From Pyrinomonas methylaliphatogenes (GTDB taxonomy: Bacteria; Acidobacteriota; Blastocatellia; Pyrinomonadales; Pyrinomonadaceae), in contig NZ_CBXV010000004.1 of the NCBI RefSeq assembly GCF_000820845.2, forward strand, positions 248,001-312,000: a DNA stretch of 64,000 bases. Reading direction: 5' to 3'. The position numbers were made by a program, and so were the translations under genes. Of this stretch, positions 61,886 through 64,000 are shown piece after piece. Position 1 is the first letter of the stretch. Each line of letters starts with the position of its first letter. The notes under the pieces are model-generated. The model had not been told where the DNA came from. It did not search any database and saw only the letters and a program-made list of their open reading frames with translations.

Positions 61886-62938
61886 ATGAACGCTTTTCGC
61901 GCGCAATTCGGCGGACGCTTGGCGGCGGACGGCGGTCGATGTCTGATTATCGGCGAAGTGGCTCAGGCGCATGATGGCAGTCTCGGCATGGCGCACGCTT
62001 TCATTGACGCTATCGCCGATGCGGGCGCGGATGCCGTCAAATTCCAAACGCACATTGCCGATGCTGAAAGTTCTCCGCTCGAGCCGTGGCGCGTCAAATT
62101 CAGTCTGCAGGATGAGACGCGCTACGACTATTGGAGGCGGATGGAGTTCACTGAAGAGCAATGGACGGGGTTGCGCCGCCATGCGCAGGAGCGCGGCTTG
62201 TTGTTTTTGAGTTCGCCTTTCTCGCTCGAGGCCGTCGAGCTATTGGAGCGCGTTGGCGTCGCGGTTTGGAAGGTCGCTTCCGGGCAGGTGACCGACGCGC
62301 CGGTGATCGAACGGATCGCGCGATCCGGCAAGCCCATTCTAGTTTCAACCGGGATGAGCGCGCTCGCTGAGACGGATCGCCTCATCGCGCGTTTGCAAGA
62401 ACTTAGTTCATCGTTCGCCGTCATGCAGTGTAGTTCGATCTATCCATGTCCGCCGGAGCGCGTCGGTCTCAATATGATCCCGTTCTTTCGCGCGCGTTAC
62501 TCGTGTCCCGTAGGGCTATCGGATCATTCCGGGACGATCTATGCAGGTTTAGCGGCGACCACGTTGGGTCTCGATGTGCTCGAGGTTCACGTCACCTTGA
62601 GCCGCGAGATGTTCGGTCCAGATGTCGCCTCGTCCGTGACGACGCGCGAGTTGCGACAGTTGATCGAAGGGGTGCGGTTCATCGAACGGATGCTGGCCCA
62701 TCCGCTCGACAAAGATGGCGCAGCCGAAGAACTCGGGCAGATGCGCCGCATCTTTACCAAAAGTCTCGCCGCGCGCGCGCATCTGCCGGCGGGAACCGTC
62801 CTGCGAGCCGAACATTTGACGGGCAAAAAGCCAGGCGTCGGCATCCCAGTGGGACGGCTGAACGAAGTGATCGGTCGGCGCACGCGGCGCGAAATAAGGG
62901 CAGGCGAATTGTTGTTCGAAGCGGATATCGAAGCGTGA
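61886..62938 (+). CDS. NeuB-family nonulosonic acid synthase
   Basis: A 350-residue enzyme of the N-acetylneuraminate/legionaminate/pseudaminate synthase family. The TIM barrel includes IIGEVAQAHDGS, GADAVKFQTH, WKVASGQVTDAPVIERIARSGKPILVSTGMS and QCSSIYPCPPERVGLNMIPFFRARYSCPVGLSDHSG. A C-terminal SAF (antifreeze-like) domain follows (AEHLTGKKPGVGIPVGRLNEVIGRR). It condenses phosphoenolpyruvate with a hexosamine such as ManNAc or a 6-deoxy diamino sugar. The following NeuC/WecB-like gene would make the mannosamine-type substrate, so the surface polymer likely contains a sialic-acid-like sugar. Which nonulosonate is made cannot be told from the sequence. It starts eight bases after the permease gene. 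Confidence 0.9.
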   Translation: MNAFRAQFGGRLAADGGRCLIIGEVAQAHDGSLGMAHAFIDAIADAGADAVKFQTHIADAESSPLEPWRVKFSLQDETRYDYWRRMEFTEEQWTGLRRHAQERGLLFLSSPFSLEAVELLERVGVAVWKVASGQVTDAPVIERIARSGKPILVSTGMSALAETDRLIARLQELSSSFAVMQCSSIYPCPPERVGLNMIPFFRARYSCPVGLSDHSGTIYAGLAATTLGLDVLEVHVTLSREMFGPDVASSVTTRELRQLIEGVRFIERMLAHPLDKDGAAEELGQMRRIFTKSLAARAHLPAGTVLRAEHLTGKKPGVGIPVGRLNEVIGRRTRREIRAGELLFEADIEA

Positions 62939-63025
62939 ACCGGCCTCTCCGAAGTTGCATCTCGTTGAAGCTGCTCTCTGACTCAACGTCGCTCATCGGA
63001 AAGCGATTTGACATTCGATTCAGAT

Positions 63026-64000
63026 ATGCGAAAAAGGCGAAAGCGGCGGATCTGCGTGGTCATCACGGCGCGTCCGAGTTACAGCCGGATCAAATCGGCG
63101 CTGCGAGCGATTCAGGCGCATCCCGAACTCGAATTGCAATTGGTGGTCGCCGCTTCCGCGTTGCTCGACCGTTACGGTATGGTCGCGCGGCAGATGGCCG
63201 ATGATGGGTTCGAGATCGCGGCGCGCGTCTACATGGTGCTCGAAGGCGAAAATCTGGCGGCGATGGCGAAGACGACCGGGCTCGGTCTGCTGGAGTTGGC
63301 GACCGTCTTTGACAACTTAAAACCGGATGCGGTCGTCACCATCGCTGATCGGTATGAGACGCTCGCTACTGCCATCGCCGCCGCTTACATGAACGTTCCC
63401 GTAGTTCACGTCCAAGGCGGAGAGGTGACCGGTTCGATTGACGAGAAGGTGCGTCACGCCGTCACGAAGCTCGCCGATCTGCATCTGGTGGCGACTGAAC
63501 GGGCGCGCGAGCGCGTCATCAGGATGGGCGAGGACCCGACGAGCGTGCACGTCACGGGCTGTCCCTCGATTGATCTTGCGGCGGAGGTGTTGCGCGATCC
63601 GACGCTTAACTTCGATCCCATCGCGAAATACGGCGGCGTCGGCGCGCCGCTCGATCTTGCGCGCGGCTATCTCGTCGTGATGCAGCATCCGGTGACGACC
63701 GAATATGAGCTGGCCCGGCGGCACGTTTGGGAGACGCTTTGCGCCGTGCGCGATTCCGCCTTGCCGACGCTGTGGTTCTGGCCCAATGCGGATGCCGGAT
63801 CGGACGGCGCATCTGGCGCCATTCGCGCTTTTCGTGAGAACGAACGACCGCGGAATATACGCTTCTTCAAAAACATGGCGCCGGACGATTTCCTTCGCTT
63901 GATCTACAACTGCCGGTGCTTGATTGGTAATTCGAGCGTTGGAATCCGCGAGTGCGCTTACCTCGGCGTGCCGGTCATCAACATCGGATCGCGGCAGGAT
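63026..64000 (+). CDS. UDP-N-acetylglucosamine 2-epimerase, hydrolysing type (NeuC/WecB-like), 3' end beyond the window
   Basis: An open frame from the ATG at 63026 to the last base, so at least 325 codons are present and the C-terminus is missing. The start (RRICVVITARPSYSRIKSALRAIQAHPELELQLVV) is the usual NeuC/WecB opening, followed by LKPDAVVTIADRYETLA, VVHVQGGEVTGSIDEKVRHAVTKLADLH, VTGCPSIDLA and, near the end, LIGNSSVGIRECAYLGVPVINIGSRQ, which binds the uracil/phosphate. The QGGEVTGSIDE segment favours the hydrolysing NeuC type over WecB. It would supply ManNAc-like sugar for the NeuB-like enzyme encoded 87 bases upstream. Confidence 0.9.
   Translation, partial: MRKRRKRRICVVITARPSYSRIKSALRAIQAHPELELQLVVAASALLDRYGMVARQMADDGFEIAARVYMVLEGENLAAMAKTTGLGLLELATVFDNLKPDAVVTIADRYETLATAIAAAYMNVPVVHVQGGEVTGSIDEKVRHAVTKLADLHLVATERARERVIRMGEDPTSVHVTGCPSIDLAAEVLRDPTLNFDPIAKYGGVGAPLDLARGYLVVMQHPVTTEYELARRHVWETLCAVRDSALPTLWFWPNADAGSDGASGAIRAFRENERPRNIRFFKNMAPDDFLRLIYNCRCLIGNSSVGIRECAYLGVPVINIGSRQD

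Overview
The window reads as a stretch of chromosome from a moderately GC-rich, Gram-negative, heterotrophic bacterium, most likely a member of the Acidobacteriota (perhaps Blastocatellia-like). This is an inference from gene content: a very large Oar-type TonB-dependent receptor with an N-terminal carboxypeptidase-regulatory-like domain, a PEP-CTERM protein, many secreted plant-polysaccharide enzymes, lipoproteins, and strongly G/C-ending codons that throw long antisense shadow reading frames. No rRNA or tRNA gene was recognised.

Region 1 (2-14969) is a hemicellulose locus on the + strand: end of a uronate isomerase, a cytoplasmic GH3 glycosidase, a GPH-type sugar symporter, a secreted GH10 xylanase, a secreted GH3 xylosidase with a PA14 insert, a large GH10 xylanase with two CBM22-like modules, a PEP-CTERM protein, a secreted GH2 glucuronidase-like enzyme and a Gfo/Idh/MocA dehydrogenase. 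Together they would cut glucuronoxylan outside the cell, import oligosaccharides, and feed uronate and pentose catabolism. A CE7 plus SGNH double esterase (30970-33066, - strand) and a CBM6/beta-helix protein (50064-52286, - strand) fit the same lifestyle. Region 2 (15138-18565) holds glnE and a thioredoxin-fold protein that has lost both redox cysteines.

Region 3 (about 18.9-31 kb) is an accessory island. Its centre is a 2235-residue secreted protein that joins a subtilisin-family protease, a long RHS/YD-repeat shell and a C-terminal lysozyme-like domain resembling the phage lambda endolysin (GH104). A candidate immunity lipoprotein overlaps its 3' end. Downstream lie a frameshifted, displaced copy of the RHS tip, small membrane proteins, a decayed gene, a vapBC-type toxin-antitoxin pair, a broken TnpB gene abutting a broken PIN gene, and a two-copy CRISPR-like repeat. 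This is the polymorphic-toxin system of the window.

Region 4 (33204-39594, mostly - strand) contains a molybdenum hydroxylase pair resembling 4-hydroxybenzoyl-CoA reductase (including four extra cysteines for a [4Fe-4S] cluster), its MocA-like cofactor enzyme, a DoxX protein, a pirin and a MarR regulator with matching operator palindromes. After murB, region 5 (40788-49981) looks like a catabolic cluster: DUF2848 protein, nitrilase-family amidase and GntR regulator on the - strand; alpha/beta-hydrolase lipoprotein, giant TonB-dependent receptor, HpaB-type flavin monooxygenase, cupin and HpaC-type flavin reductase on the + strand. The receptor has a perfect 51-bp tandem duplication in its signal peptide.

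Region 6 (53084-64000, + strand) is an exopolysaccharide or capsule locus: Wza-like export protein, Wzc-like tyrosine autokinase, Wzy/WaaL-like ligase/polymerase, FecR-like protein, TPR protein, methyltransferase, ABC-2 permease, NeuB-like nonulosonate synthase and the start of a NeuC/WecB-like epimerase cut by the window end.
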